Shown piece after piece: positions 45,701 to 57,501 of a DNA stretch of 64,000 bases. The DNA comes from Epiperipatus broadwayi (lineage: Eukaryota; Onychophora; Udeonychophora; Euonychophora; Peripatidae). The DNA lies in the NCBI GenBank assembly GCA_028023455.1, contig JAQFVV010000017.1, positions 7,222,098-7,286,097 on the forward strand, given 5' to 3'. Under the pieces are notes generated by a model. It was not told the DNA's origin, ran no database searches, and saw nothing but the letters and a program-made list of their open reading frames with translations. Made by a program: the position numbers and the translations under genes. The stretch's first letter is position 1, and every line of letters starts with the position of its first letter.

Positions 45701-46916
45701 GGGATGTAAAAATAAATGTGGTAAATAGGTATAACTATTTGGAAATGGTCTTAAATAATCAGAGAAATTGCTTGTATGAATAGGAGAAAAAATTGATAAA
45801 GAAGCAAATAAAAAAATGGACTGATAAAGAAATTAACAGTGATCTCATATAACAAATATGATGTAGCAAGAACTATATGGAAGGGAGTGGCAATAACAGG
45901 CTTAACTTATGATAACTATATGTTATGTGTTAGTAAAGTGGTGTTAAATTACTTAAAAAAGTATAAAGAAAAGTAAGAAGACAGGCATTAAATGCAGATG
46001 TTTGGATGGCAAAGTAGGCAATTCAAGGAGAAATTGGATGGTCAAGTTTTTATATGAAAGATGCAAAAAGCAAAATAAGTGTTCAGTAGATTGTAATTTA
46101 TGGATCGTAAGAGAATAGCCAAAATAGTATTTAATTGGGTTATAAGCAAAGGACAGACAACAAGGTGGATGAGAAAGATAATGTGGTATACAGAAGATTT
46201 GGATAAAGACTTTATGTCAGTATATTTATACAAAAGGTGGGCTGATTGCGTCAGGAGAACTGTTAAGAGTTATAGTGACAAATAATGGGATTAAAGAATA
46301 GATGCATTAATAAAGAGCAGAGTTGGAGAGATGGAAACTAGTATGGAGAGTAATAAGAGTTTAAATATATATAGAAGTAAAAAGAATATTTGGTGTGTGT
46401 TAACTTATGATAATAACAAGGAAAGTAGGTTACTGTTTAAGGCTCAACAGGATTGTTAACAACAAGGGAATATACACATAAATGCAGAAATGTGTGTGAT
46501 TTCATCTGCAAATTATGTAAGGAAGCTTGGAAAATATTAATCATCTGCTAATTAAATGTAAATGCTTACATGCAGAAAGGGTAAAAATAATGAAGTTGTG
46601 GGAGAATAAATATAAACAAAGTGATCATACAGAAAGTAGCTTCTTGGTTTTTATGCTGGGTTTGAAAAAAGATAAAGGGGATCTAGATATAAAGACCATA
46701 GAGTGGACAAAGATGATTTTGTGGAAATGTGATGGAGAAGAATAGAGAAAAATATAGAGAAAAGTTAGAGTGGGGAATGGAAATGGAAAGGTGGTTAACA
46801 GGTTTCTCTGGTTGTAGTGGCTGAGAGATTCCTGATTTTGATAAAGGAGAAGCCATAGTGCATCACATTGCATTACATACTATTTTAACTCCTAAAATAA
46901 TTATATGCATAAATGG

Positions 46917-47229
46917 CAGGGGTCCCCAACCCTATGCCCGCAGGCACCACGGCACCCGCAGATCATTTTACATGTGCCCGCTGCTATCTAAACATGATAG
47001 AAAATTATCTGATACAAATAAATTTAATTTTTAAAATTTCTTATAAATTATTGTATTATATTGTATTTAATTGTTAAAATTTTATTTTTGAAATAAATAT
47101 TTTTTTGTACATTATGTGTATTATTAACAATATCTAACTATAAATTTACATTGAAAAAATAAATGGTGCCTGCCACCTGGCGAGTATTATAGAATGTGCT
47201 CTTAAGTGAAAAAAGGTTGGGGACCACTG
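46917..47229. mobile_element. hAT-type MITE, copy 2 (313 bp)
   Basis: CAGGGGTCCCCAACCC ... GGTTGGGGACCACTG ends, better matched than copy 1. 8-bp flanks ataaatgg (46909-46916) and atatatgg (47230-47237) agree at seven positions. The body matches 11200-11507. Confidence 0.9.
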
Positions 47230-47562
47230 ATATATGGGTTTGCAATTCTATATATAAAAATAGTATTCAGTATTAGACAACACTAATAATGAACATATAT
47301 AGGGGGGGAGTTGATTACTGTTTTCAAACTAACAATAAAAAGGTTTATTATTAAAAAACTATAACGGAAAAAATGAACTTGTGTGTGTATTTCAAGGCAA
47401 GGAAATTGTGAACAGAAAATGTTCCTTGATGATATTAAAAGATAACTATGAATATTTGAAAAGAATAAAGTCTTAGGTAAGATAGTCCAGTTTGGCAGGT
47501 AAAATCTCTATTTATCAGATAATCATTACTGATGTGGTTTTTACTATTACATTCTTTATTAC

Positions 47563-47615
47563 ACCAATAAACATCACATGATCACCAATACATATAGAGA
47601 ATTTGGCCTGTTTTG
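47563..47615 (+). repeat. R1 minimal copy, 53 bp, with 12-bp target duplication
   Basis: Only the left R1 end (aataaacatcacatgatcac) and a remnant of the right end (agagaatttggcctg) remain. Perfect 12-bp repeats attctttattac (47551-47562, 47616-47627) flank it. It shows that tiny internally deleted copies can still integrate. Confidence 0.85.
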
Positions 47616-47874
47616 ATTCTTTATTACGTTGTAATAATTTTTAAAAATCACAGTAAAACTATTTTTAGAATTCTAATAATATAATAGGTCCATGTAACAT
47701 TAATTTCAGAATGAAGGATAATTTCTGTATATAATTTAATAAGTATTATTGAAGACTCCTATATGAGTCCTATATAACTAATGTAAAAGTTATATATTAA
47801 CTGATATATGTTACATTTATTAAAACTTATTTAGTAATAAATCGGGGTATAATAACGATAAGTTTTTTAACGCT

Positions 47875-48526
47875 ATACTACTAAAATGATAATATAAATA
47901 TGCGACTTTTTTTTTCGCATTAAATAGTGAAGCTATAATTTTACTCTAATTTATAATGGATTTGCTTAGCGCTTTCGAGATTTCATGTTCGAATCTCATA
48001 CTCGTAGCTTTGTAACTAACGATTGTTATGATTTATGCAAATGCGTTTGAATTTTTAATTAGTCCATTGTTTAGAGAGAGCAAAACATGCCTCTCTTCTA
48101 TTAATGGCATTGATGTCATTTGCTATATAGAATAGGGTTAAAAATAAAAATGAAGGACCTTCAGTATTCTGGGATCACCAAGCAGCTACAGGCCATGTAT
48201 TTGAACTTAGTTCTGCCCAAATAATTTGTACAGGAAAAAATGACGCCAAAAGAAAAGTTAAAGAAGCTTTCTATATAGCAAATGACATCAATGCCATTAA
48301 TAGAAGAGAGTCATGTTTTGCTCTCTCTAAACAATGGACTAATTAAAAATTCAAATGCATTTGCATAAATCATAACAATCATTATTTACAAAGCTACGAA
48401 TATGAGATTCGAACATGAAATCTCGAAAGCGCTAAGCAAATCCATTATAAATTAGAGTAAAATTATAGCTTCACTATTTAATGCGGAAAAAAAAAGTCGC
48501 ATATTTATAATTACAATTTTACTAGT
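47875..48526. repeat. PLE foldback: 258-bp inverted arms
   Basis: The left arm (about 47875-48132) is complementary to the right arm (about 48269-48526), with an indel or two. The 136-bp spacer carries coding text. As at 3681-4440, the arms contain a PLE 3' end. A B-box-like string (atgttcgaatctc) falls in the arms but no tRNA fold goes with it. Confidence 0.75.
48140..48350 (+). pseudogene. PLE GIY-YIG C-terminal fragment
   Basis: GPSVFWDHQAATGHVFELSS, then KRKVKEAFYIANDINAINRR and LSKQWTN. This matches the 'S..f.eH...tGH....s....' block and the C-terminal helix 'rk.kEaiyI......iNr..g....l...W' of PLE nucleases. No VYIG part is in the window. It resembles the 32470-32847 family (HKKLIGHLFTLSSA) more than the 3826-4132 one. 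Confidence 0.65.
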
Positions 48527-48827
48527 GAAAAGAAAAATAATTTATTAAAATGATAATAATAAAAAATAGCAATTATCACATACTATTTAAAAATCTTTAC
48601 CATTTCATCTATATAATGTAAATTTTTTAATAATATCAATAAAAAAAAAGTTGCTATTTAATTTTTTTGCGTGTTTTATCTGATAGAAGTAATATTATTG
48701 TGTTATAGTTTTTATATTAAAGTATATATAAAAAAGACATTATTTAGATTTTTTGATGAAATAAAATTCGAGATATATTAGTAAACAATATACTTCTTGC
48801 ATCCATTAATTATTAAGGCTTCCAGTA
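48527..48827. other. AT-rich; ends with a 40-bp R1 piece
   Basis: 48790-48827 (acttcttgcatccattaatt, aggcttccag) is a reversed R1 fragment touching the 3' end of the minus-strand LINE-A. R1 sequence also lies at that LINE's other side (50573), so the LINE may have entered an R1 copy. Confidence 0.5.
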
Positions 48828-50560
48828 ATGTAATGTGATGTGATGTGATGTATTATGGCTTCTCCTTAAACGAAGTCAAGAATATCTCAGCAATTATGTC
48901 CAGATAAACCTGTTGGCCACTTTATTTTCCATTCCCCACTCTAAATTTACCCATAATTTGCTCTATCCCATTTCCACAACATAATCTTTGTCAACTCTAT
49001 AACCTTTATATCTAAATCCCCCTTATCTTTTCCCAAACCCAGCATAAAAACCAATAATTCACTTTCTGTATATTCACTCTTTTCATATTTATTTTTCCAC
49101 AACTTCATTATATGTACCCTTTCTGTTTTCAAACATTTACATTCAATTAACAAATGCCTAATATTTTCTATTCCTTCCTTACATAATTTACAAAATAAAT
49201 CACCCATATTTTTCCATTTACATGTATATTCTTTTGTAGCTAAAGATCCCGTTCGAGCCTTAAACAATAAACTACTTTCCTTACTATTATCATATATTAA
49301 CTCACACCTAATATTCTGTTTATTTCTATATATATTTAAATTCTTTTTACTCTCCATACTATTTCTCCATCTCTCTAACTCCCTAGTCTTTATTAATAAA
49401 TTTATTCTTTTATCTCATTCCTTACTACTACAACACTCAACAATTCTCTTAATACAATCACCCCATCTTTTGTACAAATATACTGATATAAATTCTTTAT
49501 CCAAATCTTTTTCATACCACATTACCTTTCTCACCCATCTTGTTACCTGCACTTTACTCATAACCCAATTAAATACTATTTTGGCTATTTTTTTTATTAT
49601 CCATAAATTGCAATCTACCAAACATTTTCATTTTACTTTTTGCCTCTCTCATATGAAAACTTGACCATCCCATTTCTCCTTGAATTGCCTCCCTTGCTGT
49701 CCATACTTCTGCATCCAATGCATGTCTTCCTACTTCCCTTTGAGCTTTTTCTAAGTAATCTAATATCTTTTTACTAACATATAATGCATCATTACCATAT
49801 GTTAACCCTGGTACTGCAACTCCTTTCCATATAATTCTAGCTACATCATATTTATTATATGAAAACACTTAATTTCTTTATCAATCCCTTTCTTTTCTTT
49901 GCTTCATTTATCAATTTTTTCTCCCATTCATCCAAATAATTTTTCTGATTACTTAAAATAATTCCCAAATAACTATATCTATTCACCACACTTAACTTAA
50001 TATCTCCCAATAAAAATTCTACATCTTCTCTTTCCTCAATATTAACCATCATTATATTTGATTTTTCTTCACTAAATTTAATCCCCATCTCTTTACTCAC
50101 CCTTGCACATGTCCTCAACATAACTTCCATATCTTCTTTTTTTTCTGCACACAAAAATATATCATCCGCAAAAAAAAAGACCTGACAAAATATATACTCC
50201 CTTACTACCTATTAACGGTATCTCTATCCCTCTTCCTAGTCTTTCTATTGCTCTTTCCATTTCACTCAAATACAACACAAACAAAATAGGTGATATAGGG
50301 CATCCTTGCCTTAGTCCCACACCATTTTTAACTTTAATTGATTCTATATTCTTTAATTGATATATATAATACTTATTTTTATATAATTTCTTAATAATAT
50401 CTATTAAAGCTTCATCCATTCCCAAATTTGCTAAACTTATCCATAATCTGTTTCTATTTACTCTATCATATGCCTTCTCTATATCTATAAAACTCATATA
50501 TAACTGTTTACCTGCATTCCTACTCATATCCATAAGTTGTGTAATTACAAATAAACTATC
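48828..50560 (-). mobile_element. LINE-A, opposite-strand copy (RT and C-terminus)
   Basis: Minus strand, in order: RT from 50533 (QLYMSFIDIEKAYDRVNRNR, motif A; GLRQGCPISPILFVLYL), a frame break at about 50165 just at FADD, then AEKKEDMEVMLRTCARVSKE and thumb (50154-49855), connection (GLTYGNDALYVSKKILDYLE, 49868-49569), and a C-terminal domain with CKLCKEGIENIRHLLIECKC (49357-48947), ending in a tail of GATGT/ACATC repeats at 48828-48855. Better preserved in the RT than the plus copy. Four frames are needed to read it, so it is inactive. ORF1 and endonuclease are missing. Confidence 0.85.
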
Positions 50561-50650
50561 TCCTATAAAATAGTGGTGCTATCCAGTGGAAGCCTTAGTA
50601 ATTAATGGATGCAAGAAGGTTTGTGCATAAAATCCCTGTCTAGTGCAATA

Positions 50651-50692
50651 TTCCCAGACTAGTTTCTAGAGTATGGCTTACATCAGTGAGGA
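50651..50692 (-). ncRNA. Hammerhead ribozyme (R1 type), tandem unit 1
   Basis: Minus strand: TCCTCA, CTGATGT (invariant A9 changed to T), AAGC-CATAC-TCTA (stem II weak), GAAA, C-TA-G, TC, TGGGAA. Nearly all of the core is kept. Confidence 0.55.
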
Positions 50693-51073
50693 GTCTTGGA
50701 TTTGAAAGTCCTGCTCCTAGATCTTAGGATCTAATGTAATTCTCCAGCAGCCATCTTTTATCTTTTAGTTAACCATTAAACTATTGTGTTTTCAATCCAA
50801 TCTCATTCACTTTTATAGTCATATAGATTTGAATGTAGCTTATTATTCATGCATTTTGGTATCTTTTGATTTTTAATAACCATAGTTACTATCATTCCTT
50901 GGGCAGGTTTGGTATTAACCATTAAACATCACATGATCACTCTATGCTCACATAAGCTGCTAACACAGAGGCAAATTTACCATAGAGTAGTGCCACCCAG
51001 TGTAAGCCAGGTTAATCAATGGATGCTAGAAGGCTTATGCACAAAATTACTATCTAGTGCTATTCATCCAATA

Positions 51074-51115
51074 TCCCCAGGCTAGTTTCTAGCTTGTGGC
51101 TTTCATTTGTAAGGA
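51074..51115 (-). ncRNA. Hammerhead ribozyme (R1 type), tandem unit 2, decayed
   Basis: Minus strand: TCCTTA/TGGGGA pair fully (G-U included), CACAA loop and GAAA kept, but the core is CAAATGA and the cut site CC, so inactive. Confidence 0.5.
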
Positions 51116-51295
51116 GTCTTGGGTTTGAGATTGTGATCCAAGTCTCTCACAGATGAAAACCACAAACTAGAAACTAGTCTGGGAATATTGGATGATTAGG
51201 CACTAAATATGGATTTTATGAACAAACCTTCTTGCATCCATTGATTACTAAGGCTTACACTGGATGACACTACTGTTTGGAGAGTTTGTTATGCA

Positions 51296-51375
51296 TCTGT
51301 TAATTGAATATAAATGCTTGCAAGCAGAAAGGATGACAATAATGAAGTTATGGAAGAATAAATTAAAACATTCAC
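51296..51375 (+). repeat. LINE-A fragment, about 80 bp
   Basis: gcatctgttaattgaatata, aatgcttgcaagcagaaagg, ataatgaagttatggaagaa: the C-terminal LINE-A segment, directly after R1. Confidence 0.7.
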
Positions 51376-51894
51376 CAATGAAAACTCTGCTTTTTGATTA
51401 CAGAACAAGTTTTTAAAGAAGTAATTAAAACAAAAATATACAAGTATGTTGGAACAATTACTTTAATTATATTTCTTTTACCAATATGTCCAAACATGTG
51501 ACCAATTTGATTAATAAAGTTTGCTTTTCTCCATTTGTGTATTTTTCAGAGAAAAGAAAAATATATAACTATCAAATTACATGTAAAATGACAATATACA
51601 AAAAAAAAGAGAAATAAATAAAAATAACAAAAAAAAATACATGAACTTATTATATGCGTATGTCTTTGCATACAATATTTCTTTATCAATTTTGCCATTT
51701 CTTTTAACTGGTGTGTGTGGATATTATATGCCCAGACCCAACTTCCATCATTAATACAGGACATTTATTTGTTGTGCTTAATTATGATACAACTTATATA
51801 TACAAATTTATTTATTATATATATGTTCCTGCTTTAATGCTCTTTACAGCAAACTTGTGCATGGACTTTTGATAATGCCCTGAACAATATATAT
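51376..51894. other. No gene seen; AT-rich DNA
   Basis: The minus frame 51546-51764 is AT-biased. Nothing else. Confidence 0.4.
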
Positions 51895-52765
51895 ATATTA
51901 TAACGGTCAGAATGTAAGGGAGTCTTACCATATCCACTGTACAGGGCACCACTAGGTTATTTGAACCTAGAAAATTTATAGAATAGGCAGATACATAAGT
52001 TAAGATTCCAATTTTACATGTATATTTTTGTTTTCTGACTGTCAGCCCTTGCCACTAGCTCATTGAGATGCAAAGATTTATCAAATATAAATTCTTATCA
52101 AAATATTTTTAATATTAAAAAAATAAAAGAAGCCACTGCCAGTAATAACACATGAACATTTATTACCGCACATATATAAACATTTAAAATTGAGGAATAA
52201 AATTTAGTATTTTAGATTGGTTATTAATTTTTAAATTTAAATTATTAAGAAAGTCCGCACAGATGGATATTTTATATTATATATCAATGTATTTAATGCA
52301 GCATGAATATGACAGCACAAATACCATACTGTCAGGAATGTACATCTGAACAGCATGATTATAATTGAAGAAATTGTCTCTCATCCTGTACAGGAATGTT
52401 ACATCTGTCTGGCGAGAAGAACAACAACAAAAAAATATAGGAAGGGATTGCGGTCTTTTTTGCCGACTTATGATCCCATTCCATAGGCAAAGGGGGAACC
52501 AAGGAGCAGGGAATACCATCTGTCTCCAATGGTCAATAAAAAAGGTTTATTTTGCCTGAGTGTGGCATATAAGGTGATCCTGCACATAGCAGACCTCCTA
52601 CTATATTTATTAATTACACCAATATATCCAACCGATTAACCCAATTTAACTACGAAACAAATAAGCTATGATTTACCTCCCTTAATTAAACTAATATAAC
52701 TTTACAAATCTATGCAGCCATTCACGCCCAACTTAAATTTAACATTTATTAAGTTGAAGTTCGCA
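51895..52765 (-). repeat. R5, unclassified interspersed repeat, copy 2
   Basis: Reverse-complement match to 6305-7265 in the same block order. It contains a pair of direct repeats, aagtccgcacagatgg (52250) and aagttcgcacagatga (52755). A further piece of the R5 start lies at 53051-53100 (aatctatgcagtcatctata). Frames 52277-52519 and 52365-52559 are repeat-derived. Confidence 0.65.
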
Positions 52766-53261
52766 CAGATGAATTTTATAAAAGTTTGTTTTATAATGTT
52801 GAGTATAGATCGGCTACATAGATTACTCAGTTAAAAACATTTCAAAATAAACATAAACGATCAAAATATAAAGTCATTGATGGAATTGCAGAGGGAAATT
52901 TACAAGAAACCCAATGGCATTCATCATAAAATGCCACATTGACACTAATGTCTTAAAAGACACCTGAATAAATACATTTCAGATACTCAACTTGAGGTAT
53001 CATATTTACCGAATTCCTATATATTCTAATTAAATAGGAGAACAAAAATAACAAATCTATGCAGTCATCTATACCCAACTTAAATTTAATGCATTTAAAT
53101 AATTTATTCAATAAATATCAATAAAAAAATGGAAATGATTAAATTGTTAGCAAACTCAAATGTATAAAATTTCAACATTAATAATTGATTTTGGAAAAGT
53201 CAGATTAAAGTTCATTTTTTTAAAAAATTAGGTTTAACTTGTCAAATCTTGAAAATTCTTA

Positions 53262-53606
<345 letters not shown>

Positions 53607-53856
53607 GTTTCAAAGCAAAACTTTATTGAGTCTAAAAAGTTACAGAGTCACATCTAGTAATATATTGATTTGTCACAAATGAAAAACAAATTACAACTTT
53701 CAGTATATAAGTATTTATCTTTTCTGCATACTTTTTTTTCTTCTTGTTTTTAAATTTGGTTTTCTATTTAGTTCAGTTTGTTCTTGCATCTTTTTGAAGT
53801 TGGAAAAAAATGCTGATGTTGAAAATATCATCATCTATCTTATTGGCCTTTATATT

Positions 53857-56390
53857 TCATAGACTGGATCTTTGTTTCAAGTGTGACCATGTGGCTGCAA
53901 ACACATCTGGTTGAGCTAGGATGCTGTCTCTTTTTCTGAACAGTTCTAGTTTTATTGAATATGTTGCTGTGTGGCGTCGAGGGTTATTGGCAAGTGCAAA
54001 AGTGCATCTGGTACACCAGTAGGCATAAAGGCTGTATGTTGCTGCACGAATAGCAGGGCTGTTGCCTTTTTTAAACGTATTTATTATTTCATCAATTGAA
54101 ATGATAGCCTTTCTGTATGTGGTAAACATTGTGCAACGTATTGTTTGTAGGGCACTGCAGGAATGAAGAAAATGATCTTGTGTCTCTTCTTCTCTATGAC
54201 ATAGCCCACACATGGGGTCTATATTTGTATAGAATCTACGAAATCTAAGAAAATGGGTTGTGGGCAGAGCATTGAGATTAAGCTTAAGTAGAAAATCAAA
54301 TAATTTTGGTTCTAATGACCATTTTCTGAACTGTTGCAGTAGTTGCCTGTTGTCTATTCCAAGAACTGTTGGATGTAGATTAGGTGTCTGGTTTGGATAT
54401 AGTATATTATAAATGTCCCAATATGTATACTTGTTGTCATTATTGAGTGATATTTTGTTGTATATTGGCTTGAGTTCTTCAATCAGTGTGGATAGATATC
54501 CATATGAAGGGGGTGGTCTGTCTGTGGGTATTATACTGATTACATACTCCAGGTCTGGAAATCTTTTTATGGTTGCTGTTATTAGATTTACTGATTTCTG
54601 TGTGTAAAAAACATTGATTGTATGGAGTCCAAGTCCATTGCTATGTGGTGGTCTGCTCAGATTTTTTAAAGAGATTGCCACTGTCTTTCTCTTCCATATT
54701 AGTTTGTTACAGATTGACGAGATTTTGGATATGAATGTTTTTGCAAATTTGATTATAGGTGTGTAGTAGGTAATTTTTGTAATTATAAGTTGATTAAATA
54801 GTGCTACCTTTGCGTATATTGACAGGTATGACTGTTCAAGTGAGGTTGTGATTTTTTCAGCATCTTTTTTTAATTTATTTTGAATTTTTTGCCTCATTCC
54901 ATTGGTTCCAAGGTAGAATGGGAAACCAAGGAAAGCAGATGGTTTGCCATTAAACTTCTCTGTACAGTGCTTGCCTGTGTATATTGACCATGCAGCAGTT
55001 TTATTTGTGTTAATTTTTAAATTAAAATTTGAGGTATAATTCTTGATTATCTCTTGTAATATGGGGAGGTTCTTTTTAGAGGGGAGGAAAATGGTTACAT
55101 CATCCATAATAGGCTATGCATGATATATTTAAAGCAGTGTTTGGAATTTGAATGCCTTTTATTTTTTTCTGTATCTCTATTAATAGAGAATTTATATATT
55201 TTGTAAAGAGCAAGGCACTTAGGGGGGATCCTTGTGGGATGAATTGACTCGGTCTGAAGGCTGGTAATTTTTTTCTATTCAATGTGATGTGAATTTCACG
55301 CTGAGTAGCAGATTGGCTATTATATATAGTAGGGATGGAGGTGTTGTTGTTTTTTTCAGCACGTCTAATAATTTGGCTATAGGCACTGAGTCAAAAGCTG
55401 CCTCAATGTCTAGTTGAACTATAATTGGTGCATATTTCTTTCTTTTTTTTACTACTTCGATAATTGTTTTGTACATTAAGGCACCCTGATCAATGGATGA
55501 TCCTTTTTTGGCATATTGTGCTGATGATAACACAGGGAGTATGTGTTGTTCTATTTTTTCCTTTATCACTCTTTCAAGAATTTTTATTCCTAAAGGTCCC
55601 ATTGAAATTGGTCGTAGATTGGATAAAGATGATATTGCTGTTGGTTTTTTGTTAAATGGAACCATTGTAATTGGTTATAGACTTTGTATGTTGTAAATTT
55701 TTTGGGATACGTAATTGGCTAGATCGCACAGGTATTTTGCTGTGAAGTGACTAAGATGTTTGAACACAAATTTGGGAATTCCTTGTGGTCCTGGGTGACA
55801 TGTGTTTGTTATTGTTGTAAGTTGAAATACAATGTTAGTTGTTATTGGTGTGTCTGTTTCAGGGTCTCCAAATATGTCTTCATTTGGTATGTACACTCTC
55901 TGTTTTTGCAGTTTTTTTTAAAGTGTTGATATATTGGGTTTATCATGTTATGTCCAGCTGTTATAGAGCCATCTATTTCAAGTGCCATAGGCACTCTGAC
56001 TGTGGATGGGTATCCCAATGCCCACCATATGTATGCTCTGGTCCAAGTATGTTGTTGTGTAAGGCATATTTTTTTCTTTTTTATTGCTACATATTGCTTT
56101 AGTGTATTGCATGTATTGTTGTACATTTTTGTAAGTTTTTTAATTTGTGTTTGATTATCTGTAGTTGGTCTGGAAATGGTTATTCTTTTATGTAGTTCAT
56201 CTGCCAAAACTAATAATCTGGTGGGGAGTGTTGAATTGCAAGTAATATGATTGATGTTGAAAGAAAGTATATTGGTGAATGTTATATACTTTTGTACTGG
56301 ATCGAGTGCCATATTTTGAAGTTTTTGGAGCATTATATATGTTTCTGAATATAAGAATTCAGTTGTTTGTGCTGGAAGAAGTATTCGCAT
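53857..56390 (-). pseudogene. LINE-C reverse transcriptase and C-terminal domain
   Basis: Linker 56390-55842. RT: GIPKFVFKHLSHFTAKYL (55790), FNKKPTAISSLSNLRPISMG, GIKILERVIKEKIEQHI, DIEAAFDSVPIAK (motif A with the first catalytic Asp), IPQGSPLSALLF (motif B). Near 55100 an extra base disrupts the Y-x-DD box, after which the 416-codon frame starts with DDVTIF. Thumb and a long C-terminus follow, with CGLCHREEETQDHFLHSC (54215-54160) and WCTRCTFA. Shifts at about 55860, 55670, 55280 and 55105 break it. Plus frames in this span are shadows. Confidence 0.8.
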
Positions 56391-56396
56391 AGTCTT

Positions 56397-57070
56397 TTAG
56401 AGGGCTATTGCTGTATTCTGTATTTTTGTTAGGTCGAGGGTGATGAACTGGGCAGCATGATCTGAGATTATAGATGGACAGAGTTCAAGATTAAAATAAT
56501 GATGTAACATTGGTGAGTAGAAACACAAATCAATAAGTGACTTATATCTATTTTTATTAAAAGATATTGAGTTAAATGGGAGAAAACCTTCAGCACTCAT
56601 AAGTGGGATTGTTATTTGATGGATCCATTTGGTGACAAAAGTTTGGTAGGTCATGTTGAATTCTCCCAGGAGTATTATGGGATTTGGTGTTGCTGTAAGC
56701 ATTGAATTTATTGTTGCTATTATTCTGGAGATGATGACAGGACCTGGTGGTATAGTGTGATATTTTTATGATGGAGTGTTAATATGATGAGATTAGAGTC
56801 AATATATATAATTTTAAAAGAATCGAAAAGGCAGTTGTGGGATATAATTATGCCTGTGCCACCTGATGGTGATGTTGATTGCCTTGAGCAGGCACAAAAA
56901 CCTTGGCTGACTAAATATTTTGATGGATCAATTTGAGAGCTGCTGTATATTTTTGTTTCCAATAGCCGCAGTATGTGTGGTTGTGTTGTATGTAACCATT
57001 TTTTGAGTTCAAAAAGTTTTTTGATGGCATTTAAGCCTCTAATGTTTAGAGATCCAATTTTTATCTTCAT
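56397..57070 (-). pseudogene. LINE-C APE endonuclease
   Basis: Starts MKIKIGSLNIRGLNAIKK (the 'i.slNirGl' opening with the catalytic Asn), LLETKIYSSS (Glu of 'l.ETk'), GGTGIIISHN. After a break at about 56710 it resumes PNPIILLGEFNMTY, where GEFN replaces the usual GDFN, and ends SIISDHAAQFITL (the SDH active-site His). The GDFN Asp change would hurt catalysis. Confidence 0.75.
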
Positions 57071-57501
57071 GTTACAGGATAATTTTATAACAGGGTATTG
57101 ATTTTTTAATTCTAAATTTTTGTTTATATTGCAGTAGATGGATGCTGATACATATTTAAGACTTGATAGGGTTTATTATCAGTTTTTCTTTCATTTAATA
57201 TTGGTTCAGACTCTATAAGGCAATTTGTGATGAAACTGAACAGGTGTCCATTTGTTGTTGGCTTACATTCATTTCTATTTCATTTTCTAAGTTGTATATG
57301 TCTGATGAGTTGTGCTTTTGGTCTGTTTTTTTACCTTTTTGAATTCATGGTTTTTAGGGGGTCTACCTGGCTTTCTTTTTCCTTCTGGTGTATTCTCTTG
57401 AATAGGTGGAAGAGGGGCTTCAATTGCATCCATTATGTTTGATGCAGTTTTGTTTATAATTGTAGTTTTTTTTATTATTGGTATCTTTATATTATCTGGA
57501 T

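Larger units (their letters stand above)
42870..46868 (+). mobile_element. LINE-A, CR1-like non-LTR retrotransposon, broken
   Basis: In order on the plus strand: a CCHC knuckle (43228-43269), coiled coil (43850-44185), SGNH-type esterase domain (44220-44590), APE endonuclease text (44850-45250), reverse transcriptase (45390-45690), C-terminal domain (45880-46745) and a CATCACATTGC-type tail. Esterase domains in ORF1 are known from CR1-clade LINEs. Most of the RT N-terminal half is deleted: endonuclease GDIN text runs directly into the RT palm near 45230-45270. R1 is inserted at 43521-43798. Further copies are at 48828-50560, 38045-38645 and 26670-27385. Confidence 0.75.
50573..51290. repeat. 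R1 tandem dimer plus inverted third unit
   Basis: Forward unit 1 (from 50573; the left end is damaged), forward unit 2 (from about 50925, cattaaacatcacatgatca), then an inverted part (51131-51285) back to gacactactgtttggagag. Ribozymes of the direct units start at 50651 and 51074, 423 bp apart. This gives the monomer length directly. Confidence 0.85.

Noticed and set aside
47955-48000. Possible tRNA gene (good B box, atgttcgaatctc)
   Set aside because: The match lies in the arms of a PLE foldback; no A box, anticodon arm or acceptor pairing.
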